Shown: positions 53,380 through 62,072 of the stretch, piece after piece | Numbering within the stretch: position 1 is the first letter of the stretch | How the letters are laid out: every line of letters begins with the position of its first letter | Assembly (NCBI GenBank): GCA_020632755.1 | Contig: JACKEY010000022.1 | Span: 1-64,000 of the forward strand | Direction of reading: 5' to 3' | DNA from: Alphaproteobacteria bacterium | Lineage (GTDB): Bacteria > Myxococcota_A > UBA796 > UBA2385 | Length of the DNA stretch: 64,000 bases | Made by a program: the position numbers and the translations under genes | The notes under the pieces: model-generated | The model's database searches: none | What the model saw: only the letters and a program-made list of their open reading frames with translations | What the model was told of the DNA's origin: nothing

Positions 53380-54686
53380 GACTCGAGACCTGGGCCGTCA
53401 CCGACACCGGTCGCGCCCGCAAGGCCAACGAGGACAGCTACCTGATCGCGCCCGATCTGGGCCTGGTCGCCGTGGCCGACGGCATGGGCGGCTTCAAGCG
53501 CGGGGACGTGGCCAGCGAGCTGGCCTGCGGCGTGCTCCGCGAGGCCGTGGCCGAGGGCCAGGACGTGCTGTCGCGCTTCGACCAGGACCCGAGCGACGCC
53601 AACAAGGACGCCGTGCTGGCCATGCTCGAGGACGCGGCCCAGCGCGCCTGCCGCCAGGTGCACGAAGCCAGCCTGAGCCTGGTGGGCGAAGGCGGGCGCA
53701 TGGGCACGACCATGGACGCCGTCCTGGTCGTCGGCGCCACGGGCTTCTTGATCCACGTCGGCGACGGGCGGGTCTACCTGCACCGCGGCGGCGAGCTGCA
53801 CCAGCTGACCGAAGACCACACCCTGGTCCAGGAGCAGCTGCGCGCCGGCGTGCTGACCGAAGAACAGGCGCGGAAGGCGCGGAACAAGAACGTCATCACG
53901 CGGGCGCTGGGTGTCTTCAGCTCGGTGCTGGTCGACAGCCTGGCCTTCGAGGTCGATCCCCGCGACACCTTCGTGCTCTGCAGCGACGGGCTGCACCGCT
54001 ACATCGGTCGCCGCGAGCTGGGCTTCGTCGTCAACGAAGCCGACGCCGAGGGCGCGTGCCGCAAGCTGGTCGCCATGGCCAACGAGCGCGGCGGCCGCGA
54101 CAACATCACCGTCGCCTTCGCCCGGCCGCGGGTCGAGTCGTCGGACGCCGATCAGGAAGAACCCGTCCCGGCGTGGATGGACGCGCTGCGCCGCGTCGAC
54201 ATCTTCCAGGCCTGCACCTACCGTCAGCTCATCGCCTTCACCCAGGCCGCGCAGGAGCGCGTGCTTTCGGCCGGCGACACCGTCTTCCAGGACGGCGAGC
54301 CCGGCGAAGAGCTGTTCGTCGTCGTCAGCGGCGAAGTCGCCATCGAGAAGCAGGGCACCCGCCTCGCGATCATCGGCGCCTCCCACTACTTCGGCGAGAT
54401 GTCCCTCCTCGACCAGGCCCGGCGCTCCGCCACGGCCCGGGTGACCGTGGACACGCGCCTGCTGGTGATCGACAAGACGCACTTCATGCGGCTCCTCCGC
54501 CAGGACCCCGCCCTGGGCACCCGCCTGCTCTGGCAGATGGTCCGCAAGCTGGCCCACCACCTGCGCACGACCAACGAGCGCCTGGTGGCCGAGACCATCA
54601 CCCTCGACGAGATCGACGGGCTGGACATCGACGAGCTGGTCGGCGAAGAGGACATCACCGATCCCAGCACCCGCGAGCACGGCTGA
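53376..54686 (+). CDS. PP2C-type Ser/Thr phosphatase fused to cyclic-nucleotide-binding domain
   Basis: 436 aa from ATG 53376, overlapping the previous stop, with GGAGGAAGG before it. The PP2C domain (about 1-250) has complete motifs: NEDSYLIAP, ADGMGG, GDGRVYLHR, SDGLHRYI and GGRDNITVAF. The cNMP-binding domain (about 275-400) has LSAGDTVFQDGEPGEELFVV and FGEMSLLDQARRSA. Together they suggest a phosphatase controlled by a nucleotide signal or by its partner. An acidic end (LDIDELVGEEDI) follows. A partner kinase is not in the window. Confidence 0.88.
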   Translation: MRLETWAVTDTGRARKANEDSYLIAPDLGLVAVADGMGGFKRGDVASELACGVLREAVAEGQDVLSRFDQDPSDANKDAVLAMLEDAAQRACRQVHEASLSLVGEGGRMGTTMDAVLVVGATGFLIHVGDGRVYLHRGGELHQLTEDHTLVQEQLRAGVLTEEQARKARNKNVITRALGVFSSVLVDSLAFEVDPRDTFVLCSDGLHRYIGRRELGFVVNEADAEGACRKLVAMANERGGRDNITVAFARPRVESSDADQEEPVPAWMDALRRVDIFQACTYRQLIAFTQAAQERVLSAGDTVFQDGEPGEELFVVVSGEVAIEKQGTRLAIIGASHYFGEMSLLDQARRSATARVTVDTRLLVIDKTHFMRLLRQDPALGTRLLWQMVRKLAHHLRTTNERLVAETITLDEIDGLDIDELVGEEDITDPSTREHG

Positions 54687-54738
54687 GCCGTCGTCCGATC
54701 ATCGGCCCGGGTCGTCGCCGACGGCGCCGGCCGCCGGC

Positions 54739-55539
54739 TCAGCGGACCGGCTCTCCGAACCGGGCGCCGCGGATCTCGCCCAGCATCGGCAGGCCCGGCT
54801 TGCACTGGTCGTAGGACAGCCACACGAAGCGGGCCTTGCCCTTGATGTTGCGCAAGGGCACGAAGCCCCACACGCGGCTGTCGGCCGAGTGGTCGCGGTT
54901 GTCGCCCATGGCGAAGACGTGGCCTTCGGGCACGGTGATCGGCCCGAAGTCCGGCATGCGGCTGCCGTAGCGGGTCGTGGTCAGCATCGCGTGCTCGATG
55001 CCGCCCAGGTCCTCTTCGTGCTGGCGGGTCGGGTGCGGGTCGCAGCGGTCGTCGACGAATTCGTAGTCGCCGGTCGTGGTCTGGGGCTGGACCTCGCCGT
55101 TGAGCACCAGCACGTTGTCGCGGACCTCGATCGTGTCGCCGGGCAGGCCGACCACGCGCTTGACGTAGTCGATGGTGATGCCCGGCACGGGCACGTCGAG
55201 CCAGTGGCCGATCTCGGGCTCGCCGGTGGTCTTGTCCCGGTCGCTGCCGGGGAACACGAACACGATGACGTCGCCGCGCTCGGGCACCGCGATGTCGCCG
55301 ATCGGGATGCGGGTGAGCGGCCAGCGCAGCCCGTAGGTGTACTTGGTGACCAGGATGTGGTCCCCGATGGCCAGGGTGGGGACCATCGATCCCGACGGGA
55401 TGCGGAAGGGCTCGAACAGCAGGCTGCGGATGAGCAGCACGACCAGGATCGCGGGGCCCCAGGTGCGCGCGAGATCCCAGAGCCAGTCCGTGATCCGCTG
55501 CATGCCGCTGGTGTCGTCTGGGGGCTCGGGTTCGGCCAT
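54739..55539 (-). CDS. lepB: Signal peptidase I
   Basis: 266 aa. LepB cuts signal peptides of exported proteins at the outer face of the inner membrane. A single N-terminal membrane helix (about 26-45) is followed by the catalytic Ser51 in PSGSMVPTL and Lys127 in YVKRVVGLPGD. The FAMGDNRDHSADSR motif completes family box E. An acidic, Pro-rich cytosolic tip precedes the helix. It stands alone on the minus strand. Confidence 0.95.
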   Translation of the reverse strand: MAEPEPPDDTSGMQRITDWLWDLARTWGPAILVVLLIRSLLFEPFRIPSGSMVPTLAIGDHILVTKYTYGLRWPLTRIPIGDIAVPERGDVIVFVFPGSDRDKTTGEPEIGHWLDVPVPGITIDYVKRVVGLPGDTIEVRDNVLVLNGEVQPQTTTGDYEFVDDRCDPHPTRQHEEDLGGIEHAMLTTTRYGSRMPDFGPITVPEGHVFAMGDNRDHSADSRVWGFVPLRNIKGKARFVWLSYDQCKPGLPMLGEIRGARFGEPVR

Positions 55540-55681
55540 CGGGGCGCACCGGCGAAAGGGAGGGGGAGGGGAGGAGCGGGGAGGCCCGGGTAGCTAACGC
55601 GCGGTGAGGGGGTAGTGTTTCGCCCGCTGTGGGAGGCGGGTCGCTGCAGGCTGTCGTCCGCCCCCCGCGGCAGGAGGCCCG

Positions 55682-56281
55682 GTGCTCGAGGACCTGACCC
55701 GCTCGCTCGCCGCCCGTCCCGGAGAGGCCCTGGTGCCCGAGGAGGCAGAGCTGCGCCGGGCCGCCGTGGCGGCGGTGTTGTGTCCGGAAGGCCGGCTGTT
55801 GTTCATCAAGCGCAGCGAGCGCGAGGGGGACCCGTGGTCGGGCCACATGGCCTTCCCCGGCGGACGGGTCGATCCGACCGACGCCAGCGTGCAGGCCGCC
55901 GCGGTGCGCGAGACCTGGGAGGAGGTCGGGCTCGATCTCGCCCGGCACGGGCGGCTCGTGGGTCGGCTGGACGACCAGCGGAGCCCGCAGCGCCGGGGAC
56001 CGATGTCGCTGGTCATCAGCCCCTTCGTCTACCGCCTGGATGCCGAGCCGCCCGCGCTGGCCCCCAACCACGAGGTCGCCGATGTGCACTGGTTCTCGCT
56101 GCAGCGGCTGGCCAGTGACGAGGGCCGTGGGACCTTCGAGATGGACTGGCGCGGCCAGACCTGGGTGATGCCCCGCATCGACCTGGACGGAGTGCGCGTC
56201 TGGGGCCTGACGCTGCGCATGGTCGAGGACCTGCTCGAGCGGGTCGGCGTCCCGCCGATGGCCTGGCCGGCGCCCCGCTGA
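55682..56281 (+). CDS. Nudix hydrolase, CoA-pyrophosphatase-like
   Basis: 199 aa from GTG 55682, with AGGAGG at 55672-55677. The Nudix box GX5EX7REUXEEXGU is present as GGRVDPTDASVQAAAVRETWEEVGL. The HMAFPGG lead-in and the residue pattern after the box (LISPFVYRL) fit the CoA-diphosphatase subgroup (NUDT7/YeaB-like), though substrate is uncertain. It is divergent from lepB and convergent with the SCO gene (16 bp). Confidence 0.85.
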   Translation: MLEDLTRSLAARPGEALVPEEAELRRAAVAAVLCPEGRLLFIKRSEREGDPWSGHMAFPGGRVDPTDASVQAAAVRETWEEVGLDLARHGRLVGRLDDQRSPQRRGPMSLVISPFVYRLDAEPPALAPNHEVADVHWFSLQRLASDEGRGTFEMDWRGQTWVMPRIDLDGVRVWGLTLRMVEDLLERVGVPPMAWPAPR

Positions 56282-56297
56282 GGAACCGGGAGGCCGG

Positions 56298-56939
56298 TCA
56301 GGATCCGCCGCTGCGGGCCAGCCGGTGGGCGTCGCGGGCGACCTCGCGCAGCCCCTCCTCGTCCGACCGGTAGTAGCCGCGGATCACGCCTTGGGCGTCG
56401 ACCAGCAGGAAGCGCTCGGAGTGCGCGATGTTCGGGATGCCCTCGGGCCCGTCCCCCAGCCGGTCGGCCATGGTCTGGAAGCCGGCGATCACCTGCTGCA
56501 CCGTCGTGGGATCGCCGGTCAGGAACTGCCAGCGCGACAGGTCGAGGCCTCGGACCGCGGCGTACTCGGCCAGCACGGCGGGGGTGTCGTAGGCCGGATC
56601 GACGGTGATCGAGACCAGCCGGATGGGAACGCCCAGCAGCGGCCGGTCCGGCAGACCCTGTTCCAGGCGGTCGGCCTGGGCCGTCAACAACGGGCAGACG
56701 TCGGGGCAGCGCGTGAAGATGAAGTCGACCAGGACGACGTCGCCGCGGAGCTCGCTGGTCGCGAGCGGCGTGCCGCTCTGGTCCACCAGGTCGAAGCCGG
56801 GCATCGGCGCGTGTCGGGGCAGGTCCGGTGGGGTGCGCCACCAGACGCCGAGCGCCGGGAGCCCCAGGATGAGCACCGTGAACAGGCCCCACGCCCAGCG
56901 TCGCTGGAACATGGCGGGGGAGGGGGACGCGCCCGTCAC
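56298..56939 (-). CDS. SCO1/SenC-family copper chaperone
   Basis: 213 aa. An N-terminal membrane helix (about 15-34) leads to a thioredoxin fold with the copper-binding pair Cys78/Cys82 in FTRCPDVCP and His173 in PNIAHSERFLL. SCO proteins load copper into the CuA site of cytochrome oxidase subunit II. It is directly downstream of heme O synthase (13 bp). A second SCO-like gene lies at 58595, so the locus has two. Confidence 0.93.
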   Translation of the reverse strand: MTGASPSPAMFQRRWAWGLFTVLILGLPALGVWWRTPPDLPRHAPMPGFDLVDQSGTPLATSELRGDVVLVDFIFTRCPDVCPLLTAQADRLEQGLPDRPLLGVPIRLVSITVDPAYDTPAVLAEYAAVRGLDLSRWQFLTGDPTTVQQVIAGFQTMADRLGDGPEGIPNIAHSERFLLVDAQGVIRGYYRSDEEGLREVARDAHRLARSGGS

Positions 56940-56952
56940 GGCCGCGACCGGC

Positions 56953-57945
56953 TCACAGCCAGACGTCGAGGCCCAGCGCCGCGAACAGCCCGGTCATGTA
57001 GACCAGGGTCCACAGGAAGAGCTTCCGGGCCCACTTCGCGCCGCCTTCGCTGCGAATGCCCTCGAAGGCCTGGTACAGCAGCACACCGCCCAGGGCGCTC
57101 CCGACGACCGCGGTGGGCAGCCCGGCGAGGCCCATGCGCACCAGCAGGAGCGGCAGGGGGAACAGGCCCAGGGTGTAGAGCAGGATCTGCCGGCGGCTGG
57201 CTTCGTCGCCGTGCTCGGCCGCGTGCACGACCAGGCCGGCCCGCGTGTACTCGTCCTTTCGGTAGAGGCCGATCGCCAGCGAGTGCGGGACCTGCCACAT
57301 GAACAGGATGCCAAACAGCACCAGCGCACCCACGTCCAGACGGCCCGTGGCCGCCACCCAGCCGATGACCGGCGGCATGGCGCCCGGGATGGCGCCCACC
57401 AGCACCGACAGCGAGCTGGTGCGCTTCATCGGGGTGTAGACGCAGACGTAGAGGACGAGCGCGATGGCGGCGAGCAACCCCGCGAGCGGCGGCGTCACCA
57501 GGGTGAGCAGGGCGACGCTGGCCGCGCTGAGGGCCAGCCCGAAGACCAGGGCGACCCGAGCGTCGAGGCGGTTGCGGGGCAGGGGGCGCACAGCCGTGCG
57601 GGCCATGCCGCGGTCGCTCTCGCGCTCGAGGTAGCAGTTCAGGACGTTGGCGCCCGCGACCACCAGGGTGGTGCCACCGATGGCGGCGAGGGCGCGCGTG
57701 GCGTCCACCGGGGCCGGCGCGAGGGCCAGCCCACCGCCGGCCGTGAACAGCACGAGCGACGACAGACGCGGCTTCGTCAGGGAGAGGAGGTCGCGAAGGA
57801 AGCCGGGGTCGCGTGCTTCGGCCGCGCTGTCGCCGGAGATGCTGCCCGCCGGGCCTTCGACGCCGTCGAGCGCGACAGCGACGCCGTCGCGCGCGACCGT
57901 GGTCGCGGAGGCGTCCGGGCGCGAGACGGAAGAAGGGCGCGACAT
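56953..57945 (-). CDS. ctaB: Protoheme IX farnesyltransferase (heme O synthase)
   Basis: 330 aa from ATG 57943-57945; the frame is open upstream but without likeness. A 45-residue Ala/Asp/Ser-rich start precedes LLSLTKPRLSSLVLFTAGGG, the usual CtaB beginning. The prenyl-diphosphate motif is ANVLNCYLERESDRGMARTAVRPLP, with 8-9 membrane spans. It turns heme b into heme O for the oxidase. It is divergent from the oxidase operon and followed by the SCO gene. Heme A synthase (ctaA) is not in the window. Confidence 0.95.
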   Translation of the reverse strand: MSRPSSVSRPDASATTVARDGVAVALDGVEGPAGSISGDSAAEARDPGFLRDLLSLTKPRLSSLVLFTAGGGLALAPAPVDATRALAAIGGTTLVVAGANVLNCYLERESDRGMARTAVRPLPRNRLDARVALVFGLALSAASVALLTLVTPPLAGLLAAIALVLYVCVYTPMKRTSSLSVLVGAIPGAMPPVIGWVAATGRLDVGALVLFGILFMWQVPHSLAIGLYRKDEYTRAGLVVHAAEHGDEASRRQILLYTLGLFPLPLLLVRMGLAGLPTAVVGSALGGVLLYQAFEGIRSEGGAKWARKLFLWTLVYMTGLFAALGLDVWL

Positions 57946-58190
57946 GGGCGGGGCTCCAGGCGAAGGGCCCCATTTGACCGTCCCCGGGTGCCCTGTCAAG
58001 CGTCGGGCCGGTGACGACCGGGCGCGCGCCGGTGCCCCCGGCGCCGGTCGGGTCCCGCGGGTGCAGGCGGCTGCTGGGCGACGTCGAGGACGCAGGCGGG
58101 ATCGGCTTCCTGGGAGTCTATGCGACAGTTTGCCGCGAGGTGGCATGGCCGGACCGCGAGCGTTAGACCCCGCCCTTCACCTGCCTGGGG
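57946..58190. other. Divergent promoter region between ctaB and the oxidase operon
   Basis: 245 bp with no gene. It should hold promoters for ctaB-sco (minus) and the oxidase operon (plus). Near 58114-58135 it contains the AT-richer stretch CTATGCGACAGTTTGCCGCG, compatible with a -10 element. I see no clear operator. Confidence 0.4.
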
Positions 58191-58598
58191 ATGACCGTGA
58201 GCGACGCGCACGAGACCGACACGCACGCCTCTGATCACCACGGAAGCGGCCACCACGTCGAAGAACTCCCGCCGGAACCGGACGACGTCCCGGTCCGCTC
58301 CCTGACCATCATGGCCGTGGCCACGACCGTCATCACCCTCGGCCTGATCTTCACGGCCGTGTGGCTGTTCGACTACGAGAAGGGCGTCCAGCTCGAAGCG
58401 AAGGGCTGGACCGGCGACCGCGTGACCCTGCCGGTCAAGGCGGATGCCGCCCCGGCCGACGACGGCCACGGTGAGAAGGCCGGCGAAGACGCCGCCCCGG
58501 CCGAAGGCGCCCACGGTGGAGAAGCCGCTCCGGCTGGCGACGCCCACGGTGGGGAAGCCGCCCCGGCTGGCGACGCCCACGGCGAGGCCGGCGAGTGA
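58191..58598 (+). CDS. His-rich membrane protein with 11-residue repeats, upstream of the caa3 operon
   Basis: 135 aa. A His/Asp-rich N terminus (HETDTHASDHHGSGHH) precedes one membrane helix (about 42-64). The C-terminal third is built of the repeat AAPAGDAHGGE (three copies, the last two near-identical in DNA), adding a His per repeat. Such His patches could bind Cu2+. It begins the oxidase operon and its stop overlaps the SCO-like gene as GTGA. I do not recognise a family; the copper role is inference. Confidence 0.65.
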   Translation: MTVSDAHETDTHASDHHGSGHHVEELPPEPDDVPVRSLTIMAVATTVITLGLIFTAVWLFDYEKGVQLEAKGWTGDRVTLPVKADAAPADDGHGEKAGEDAAPAEGAHGGEAAPAGDAHGGEAAPAGDAHGEAGE

Positions 58599-59440
58599 GC
58601 TGGTCCCGCCCCACCATCGCTGCCGCCCTGCTGGGCGCAGCGCTTGCCGGCACCGCCGGGCAGGCTCGGGCCATGGAGTCCGAGCCCGCCGAGCTGGACG
58701 GCATCACCGTGACCGAGCGCCTCGGCGCTGCGGTCAACCCGAACCTGGTCTTCACGGACCACGACGGGAAGACGGTGCGGTTGGGCGACTACTTCGGTGA
58801 CGGAAAGCCCGTCATCCTCACCCTGAACTACTACAACTGCGCGACGCTGTGCAGCGTGCAGCTCAACGGCCTGATGGCCGGCCTCGAGCAGCTGGACTGG
58901 ACCGCGGGCGACGAGTTCCGGGTCGTCACGGTCAGCATCGACCCCGACGACACCGTCGAGCTCGCCCACGCCAAGCGCGGCGCCTACCTCGACCAGTACG
59001 GTCGGGGCAGCGACGTCGAGTGGAACTTCCTGGTCGCCGACGAAGACCAGGTCCGCGCGCTCGCCGACAGCGTCGGCTTCGCCTACCGCTACGACCCCAA
59101 GCAGGATCAGTACGCCCACAGCGCGGCGATCATGATGCTGGCCCCCGATGCGACGGTGGCCCGCTACCTCTACGGGATCCAGTACCCCCCCCGTGACCTC
59201 AAGTTCGGTCTCATGGAAGCAGCCGCCGGCCGCGTCGGCTCGCCCGTCGACAAGCTGCTGCTCAGCTGCTTCCACTACGACGAGACCATCGGACAGTACA
59301 GCCCCTTCGCCTTCGGGATCATGCGCCTCGGCGGTGCGTTGAGCGTGCTCATCGTCGCCGGCTTCGGCGTGGTGTTCTGGCGACAGGAGCTCACCCGCAA
59401 GAGCGACACCGAAGCTTCCGACTCGGAGAAGACCTCGTGA
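58595..59440 (+). CDS. SCO/PrrC-type thioredoxin-fold protein, membrane-anchored
   Basis: 281 aa from GTG 58595. A signal peptide (about 1-26, AGQARA) is followed by a SCO fold: LNYYNCATLCSV with Cys82 and Cys86, and His175 in QYAHSAAIMML. A C-terminal membrane helix (about 245-265) anchors it. The Cys-x3-Cys/His set is the SCO copper or disulfide site; it probably prepares the CuA site of the subunit II encoded next (GTGA overlap). It differs from the other SCO by its cleaved signal and C-terminal anchor. Confidence 0.88.
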   Translation: MSWSRPTIAAALLGAALAGTAGQARAMESEPAELDGITVTERLGAAVNPNLVFTDHDGKTVRLGDYFGDGKPVILTLNYYNCATLCSVQLNGLMAGLEQLDWTAGDEFRVVTVSIDPDDTVELAHAKRGAYLDQYGRGSDVEWNFLVADEDQVRALADSVGFAYRYDPKQDQYAHSAAIMMLAPDATVARYLYGIQYPPRDLKFGLMEAAAGRVGSPVDKLLLSCFHYDETIGQYSPFAFGIMRLGGALSVLIVAGFGVVFWRQELTRKSDTEASDSEKTS

Positions 59441-60417
59441 CCCTCGCGTCCCTCCTCCCCTTCCTCGCCGCCTCCGAAGCGCGCGCCGAGGGCACCTTCT
59501 GGATGCCCGAGCAGGCGTCGACCTTCGCCGAGGAAGTCGACTGGATCTACTACTTCATCTACTGGATCGACGTCCTGTTCTTCTTCCTGGTGATCGGCGC
59601 GATGGTGTACTTCGCCATCCGGTACCGGGCGAAGACGGGCAAGGAACGCACCAGTCCGTTGAAGGGCAGCCACAGCCTCGAGCTGGCCTGGTCGGCCATC
59701 CCGGGCCTGATCCTGCTGTCCTTCTTCTGGTTCGGCTTCCAGACCTACATGGACATGCAGGTCCCGCCCAAGGACGCGCTGAACATCCGCGTGACCGGGC
59801 AGAAGTGGAACTGGTCCTTCGAGTACCCCGACTACGGCATCCGCCAGGGCGGCGACCAGGGCCTGGTCGTTCCCTCCGGCCAGCCGGTGATGCTCACCAT
59901 GAGCTCGGTCGACGTGCTGCACAGCTTCTACATCCCGGACTTCCGGGTGAAGAAGGACGTCGTCCCCAACCGCTACTCGACCATCTGGTTCGAGGCGAAG
60001 GGCACCGGCGACCACCAGGTCTTCTGCACCGAGTACTGCGGTGACGACCACAGCCGCATGCTGACCAAGGTCCACGTGATGGAGCCCGCGAAGTTCCGCG
60101 AGTGGGTCCGGGACAACAAGGCCGACGACGGCCCGGTGGACGGCCAGTCGCTGTTCAGCAGCATGGGCTGCATCGGCTGCCACAGCATCGACGGCAGCAA
60201 GCTGGTCGGCCCCAGCCTCAAGGGCAAGTACGGCACCGACGAGCAGCTGACCGACGGCAGCACCGTCGCCATCGACGACAACTACATCCGCGAGTCGATC
60301 ATGGTGCCCGGCGCCAAGGTCGTGGCTGGCTACGCGCCGCAGATGCCGCCCTACCAGGGCCGGCTGAACGACGAAGAAGTCAACGCCCTCATCGACTACA
60401 TCAAGACCCTCAAGTAG
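59437..60417 (+). CDS. ctaC: Cytochrome c oxidase subunit II with C-terminal cytochrome c (caa3 type)
   Basis: 326 aa from GTG 59437. Two membrane helices (about 38-62 and 83-102) are followed by the CuA domain: His162, Cys197, Cys201, His205 and Met208 in FCTEYCGDDHSRM. A c-type heme site, CIGCH (Cys245, Cys248, His249), is fused behind it and makes this a caa3 oxidase. It accepts electrons from cytochrome c and passes them to subunit I. The gene is coupled to the SCO gene and followed by ctaD. Confidence 0.97.
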   Translation: MTLASLLPFLAASEARAEGTFWMPEQASTFAEEVDWIYYFIYWIDVLFFFLVIGAMVYFAIRYRAKTGKERTSPLKGSHSLELAWSAIPGLILLSFFWFGFQTYMDMQVPPKDALNIRVTGQKWNWSFEYPDYGIRQGGDQGLVVPSGQPVMLTMSSVDVLHSFYIPDFRVKKDVVPNRYSTIWFEAKGTGDHQVFCTEYCGDDHSRMLTKVHVMEPAKFREWVRDNKADDGPVDGQSLFSSMGCIGCHSIDGSKLVGPSLKGKYGTDEQLTDGSTVAIDDNYIRESIMVPGAKVVAGYAPQMPPYQGRLNDEEVNALIDYIKTLK

Positions 60418-60430
60418 GGAGCAGCGACCG

Positions 60431-62068
60431 ATGTCCTCCACTACCGGCGATCTGGCCCCCGGCCACGAGCACGACCACCACGCGTCGTACCTCACCGCCA
60501 CCAAGGGCGTGGCGTCCTGGCTCTTCACCCTCGATCACAAGCGGATCGGGGTGATGTACCTGGTCGCGATCCTGACCTTCTTCCTGATCGGCGGTCTGGC
60601 CGCGCTGGGCGTCCGCGCCGAGCTGTTCACGCCCGAGCCCGACCTGTTCACCGGCAGCCAGTACAACCGCTGGTTCACGGTGCACGGCGCGGTGATGGTG
60701 TTCCTGGTGCTGGTGCCGTCGATCCCGGCCAGCCTGGGCAACTTCTTCCTGCCGCTGATGCTGGGCCAGAAGGACGTCGCCTTCCCGCGACTGAACCTGC
60801 TGAGCTTCCACATCTACATCCTGGGCGCCCTGTTCCTGATCTACACGCTCATCTCGGGCGGTGTGGAGACGGGCTGGACCTTCTACACGCCCTACTCCTC
60901 GACCACGGACAGCAGCGTCATCTCGGCGCTGATGGGCGCGTTCACCCTGGGCTTCAGCTCGATCCTGACGGGCATCAACTTCATCGTCACGATCCACAAG
61001 ATGCGGGCGCCCGGCATGACCTGGCGCAAGATGCCGCTGTTCCTGTGGGGCACCTACGCGACCAGCCTCATCCAGGTCCTGGCGACTCCGGTCATCGCGG
61101 TCACGCTGTTCCTGCTGATGTTCGAGCGGACCTTCCACATCGGCATCTTCGACCCGGCCCTCGGCGGTGACCCCGTCCTGTTCCAGCACTTCTTCTGGTT
61201 CTACAGCCACCCGGTCGTCTACGTGATGATCCTCCCGGCCTTCGGCGTCATCTCCGAGACCGTGTCGATCCACAGCCGCAAGCACATCTTCGGCTACATG
61301 GCCATCGCCGCCAGCTCCGTCGCCATCGCCTTCATCGGCTTCCTGGTGTGGGGCCACCACATGTTCGTGTCCGGCCAGTCCGAGCTGTCCGGCACCATCT
61401 TCAGCCTGATCACCTTCGGTGTCGCGGTCCCCACCGCCATCAAGGTGTTCAGCTGGGTGGGCACGATGTACGGCGGCGCCATCCGCCTGAACTCGGTCAT
61501 GCTCTACACCCTGGCCTTCCTGTTCATCTTCACCATCGGTGGTCTGACCGGCCTGTTCCTGGCCGTGCTCGCCGTCGACGTGCACATGCACGACACGTAC
61601 TTCGTCGTCGCGCACTTCCACTACGTGATGATGGGCGGCACGCTCATGGGCTTCATCGCGGGCATCCACCACTGGTGGCCCAAGATGACCGGCAAGATGT
61701 ACAACGAGAAGCTGGCCAAGTTCGGCTGCCTGGTGGTCTTCACCGGCTTCAACCTGACCTTCTTCACCCAGTTCGTGATGGGCGCTCGCGGCATGCCGCG
61801 CCGGTACCACGAGTACCTGCCCGAGTTCCAGCTGTGGCACCAGCTGTCCACCATCGGGGCCTTCACCCTGGCGGCGGGCCTGTTCATCACGCTCGGCTAC
61901 CTGCTGCTCTCGCTCAAGAACGGCGAGAAGGCCAGCAAGAACCCGTGGGGCGCCAAGTCTCTCGAGTGGGAGACCGAGTCCCCGCCCATCGAGCACAACT
62001 TCGTGGGTCAGGTCGTCTGCGACCACGGCCCCTACGACTTCGACGAGATCGACTACTCCCGGGGCTGA
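60431..62068 (+). CDS. ctaD: Cytochrome c oxidase subunit I
   Basis: 545 aa, twelve membrane helices. Heme a and heme a3/CuB ligands lie in the usual motifs: NRWFTVHGAVMVF, HFFWFYSHPVVYVMILPAFG (with the cross-linked His-Tyr region) and HDTYFVVAHFHYVMMGG. The oxidase reduces O2 to water and pumps protons. It lies 14 bp after ctaC and 5 bp before ctaE. Length is typical for subunit I. Confidence 0.98.
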   Translation: MSSTTGDLAPGHEHDHHASYLTATKGVASWLFTLDHKRIGVMYLVAILTFFLIGGLAALGVRAELFTPEPDLFTGSQYNRWFTVHGAVMVFLVLVPSIPASLGNFFLPLMLGQKDVAFPRLNLLSFHIYILGALFLIYTLISGGVETGWTFYTPYSSTTDSSVISALMGAFTLGFSSILTGINFIVTIHKMRAPGMTWRKMPLFLWGTYATSLIQVLATPVIAVTLFLLMFERTFHIGIFDPALGGDPVLFQHFFWFYSHPVVYVMILPAFGVISETVSIHSRKHIFGYMAIAASSVAIAFIGFLVWGHHMFVSGQSELSGTIFSLITFGVAVPTAIKVFSWVGTMYGGAIRLNSVMLYTLAFLFIFTIGGLTGLFLAVLAVDVHMHDTYFVVAHFHYVMMGGTLMGFIAGIHHWWPKMTGKMYNEKLAKFGCLVVFTGFNLTFFTQFVMGARGMPRRYHEYLPEFQLWHQLSTIGAFTLAAGLFITLGYLLLSLKNGEKASKNPWGAKSLEWETESPPIEHNFVGQVVCDHGPYDFDEIDYSRG

Positions 62069-62072
62069 TCCG

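Noticed and set aside
58161..58190. Possible small leader peptide before the oxidase operon
   Set aside because: The frame is too short and lacks a ribosome binding site or attenuator hairpin.
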